Source of the DNA: Lycocorax pyrrhopterus obiensis
Lineage: Eukaryota; Chordata; Aves; Passeriformes; Paradisaeidae
NCBI GenBank assembly: GCA_014706295.1
Contig: JACSVZ010000001.1
Coordinates: forward strand, 42,064,383-42,128,382
Direction of reading: 5' to 3'
Length of the DNA stretch: 64,000 nt
In this document: positions 62,429 through 64,000 of the stretch, one piece after another
Layout of the letters: each line of letters begins with the position of its first letter
Numbering within the stretch: the first letter of the stretch is position 1
Position numbers and translations under genes: made by a program
The notes under the pieces: generated by a model
The model's database searches: none
What the model was told of the DNA's origin: nothing
What the model saw: only the letters and a program-made list of their open reading frames with translations

Positions 62429-62930
62429 CTGGTGCAGGTAGCTGGGCTTGCAAGCTGCACATTGAGATGCGGGTTGAGTTCTGGGTGGGAGCCTGAGACA
62501 AGAAGCCGGGAGCTGCCAACATTTGGGATACTGAAAGGCATGAAGATGGGTGGTGCCAGCCAGGTGAATGGACACTGAGAGACACAGCAGGAGCCAAAGA
62601 CTCAGGAAGATGAATGAGAGTCTTGCATGCTTGGACTGGGAGGGGATAAAAGCCCAGGGGGTCCTTTGTTTGAGGTCCCTCCTTGGAGACACCAGCTTGG
62701 GTTGTTTCTGTGGTAGTGTGCCAGGAATAAATGGCTTTATGGAATGAGACATCCGAGCCTGCCATTGGAAACCTGGAGCGACTCTGTGAGTGGGGCGAGC
62801 AGGGAGCCAAGCAGGGCTCCTGTTGGGTCACTGGAGCCGCCTGCTGGGAAGGGGCTTCGGTCCCAGCAGTGGAAGCCTGGCCTTGGGAGCGGGACTGCCA
62901 GGGAGCCCCGTGAATGTAGGAAGTTTCCTT
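62429..62930 (+). mobile_element. LTR-like element, GC-rich
   Basis: A block clearly richer in G+C than its flanks with LTR anatomy on the plus strand: a TATA-like GATAAAAG (62645-62652) and AATAAA (62726-62731), then a long GC-rich tail of about 200 bases. A seven-base direct repeat AATACAT flanks the block (62422-62428 and 62931-62937). This may be a target-site duplication or coincidence, because the inner ends are not the TG...CA expected of an LTR. I cannot name the family. Minus-strand open frames of 123 and 140 codons (62381-62752, 62409-62831) and plus frames of 60-62 codons owe their length to base composition. Confidence 0.55.
62726..62731 (+). promoter_or_regulatory. Poly(A) signal of the LTR-like element
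   Basis: AATAAA lies 81 bases after the start of the TATA-like box, a normal spacing for an LTR with a short R region. Confidence 0.45.
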
Positions 62931-62937
62931 AATACAT

Positions 62938-64000
62938 AGGGGTCTGCACAGTTGGGCTAAACACAGATGGTGAATGCGATGGAAACCTAGCCAAAAGTGT
63001 TAGGACTGCAGAGTTACACATATGCAGGCTTATAGGTAATCAAATACCCCCAGAATTCTTGTTCCAAATCACCAGGTCCAAACCCATTAATCTAGGTGCT
63101 GCCATGAACACAAAGAGACAATAAACAGAGCCTTTACATGTGAGTCAAGCCTGTAACAATACAGTTGAGTCTTAGCATTTCTGGTAGCATTTAAAAAAAA
63201 AAAAAAAAGAGCTTTTTGTCTAATATTGAAGTACATGCATAAACCTAAAATAAATTATCTGGGTTGACTTTGTATAAAAAACCTTCTAAGAAGACACTTA
63301 AAACAATTTAATGACGAAATCAGAAAGGTCGAAGGATATCCTGCAATAACTTTTTAAGCCTTCACTGGTAATTTGTGGCATATCGTACAAATCTTTTCTG
63401 CTGCACTGTGCATATACACATATGTTCTGTAACATCTGGAATAAAGCAGCTTTTGCTAGGAACATATCAGCCAGGGGATTTCTGAGCTATCATAGTTTTG
63501 TATCTGACTAAGTGAATAATTTCTGCTTTCCAAAGGTGAAAACTAGAAATGATACTTAGTATTCACTAATCATTAAGTCCAATGCTCTATTTTTTCAGCA
63601 TAATTTTCAAAGCCAGTAGAAAACAGTCCAAATATTGCAACTATTATTTGTACCAATTTATGTATGGATATTATTTTATGATTCTGTGTTCTTGTGATTC
63701 AGCTGTACACGATCAGAAGCTCTGAGCTGACACAGAGACATTTGACTGACTTAAGGCATCTTTTATGTTGAGTGATAGGACCTTCAATGTAAAACCTCTA
63801 CATTTTATAAATTGTGCTTCAAAAAGCATGAGGATGTTAAAGCAGAAAATAAACTCTATCAAGTCTCTCATTTTTCTGTACAATGAAGTATTTATTATCC
63901 TACGGGACATTACTGGTCGCAGTACTTTTTATTGGTCGCAACAGATTTTCCTGATAATAAAGAATAGATTTTTCCATTACATCACTCTCTAACAAGCTCT
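62938..64000. other. Non-coding DNA with an A16 run
   Basis: About 1.1 kb of AT-rich DNA with A16 at 63193-63208. Opposite-strand open frames of 65 and 75 codons at 63713-63992 overlap each other and are not supported as genes. Confidence 0.5.
63193..63208. repeat. Poly(A) run (A16)
   Basis: Sixteen A located 256 bases after the end of the LTR-like element. No retroposed body is recognised directly upstream. Confidence 0.85.

Noticed and set aside
62381..62831. Minus-strand open frames of 123 and 140 codons.
   Set aside because: They run antisense to a GC-rich LTR-like element, overlap each other in different frames and have no recognised motif.

Overview
This window looks like a stretch of bird nuclear DNA with no recognisable host gene. 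The best evidence for a bird is at least nine fragments of the avian LINE family CR1, several ending in the (ATTCTRTG)n-type 3' tail, together with three LTR-like segments. One of these (39.8-40.35 kb) closely resembles an ERVL-type LTR that I recall from neoavian genomes. Base composition is AT-rich, with homopolymer runs, an (AT)18 microsatellite and many short inverted and tandem repeats. I see no rRNA, tRNA, CRISPR array, bacterial-style operon or CpG-island promoter. The window is best read as intergenic or deep-intronic DNA; I cannot say which gene it belongs to.

Layout. 0-5 kb: AT-rich DNA with a minus-strand CR1 tail (0.9-1.2 kb) and a solo ERV LTR on the plus strand (about 4.5-4.84 kb). 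5-13 kb: a plus-strand CR1 with an internal deletion (5.5-6.0 kb), a motif cluster at 8.8 kb resembling a minus-strand promoter or enhancer, a minus-strand CR1 (11.2-11.6 kb), a tiny CR1 tail (12.4 kb) and a GC-rich islet (12.9-13.2 kb). 13-26.5 kb: long unannotated DNA with microsatellites, one strong hairpin and one recent-looking 22-bp tandem duplication. 26.5-27.8 kb: the longest CR1 copy (about 1.3 kb, minus strand), which keeps a damaged reverse-transcriptase reading frame. 28-39.8 kb: no repeat copy recognised except an (AT)n tract; two inverted repeats. 39.8-40.35 kb: the ERVL-type LTR. 44-46.5 kb: two short CR1 tails. 53.6-54 kb: a weak trace that might be a decayed retroviral integrase. 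58.8 and 60.9 kb: CR1 tails on opposite strands. 62.4-62.95 kb: a GC-rich LTR-like element with a TATA-like box and a poly(A) signal.

The open frames in the window are mostly 60-110 codons, which is what chance gives in AT-rich DNA. The longest (181 codons, 8330-8875; 145 codons, 54516-54953) match no family I recognise, and I do not call them genes. Nothing here works together as a pathway. I find no convincing new biological system. The points most worth a second look are the 8.8-kb motif cluster, the damaged CR1 reverse transcriptase with an in-frame duplication in its catalytic motif, the LTRs with intact promoter and poly(A) signals, and a few blocks that could be conserved non-coding elements.
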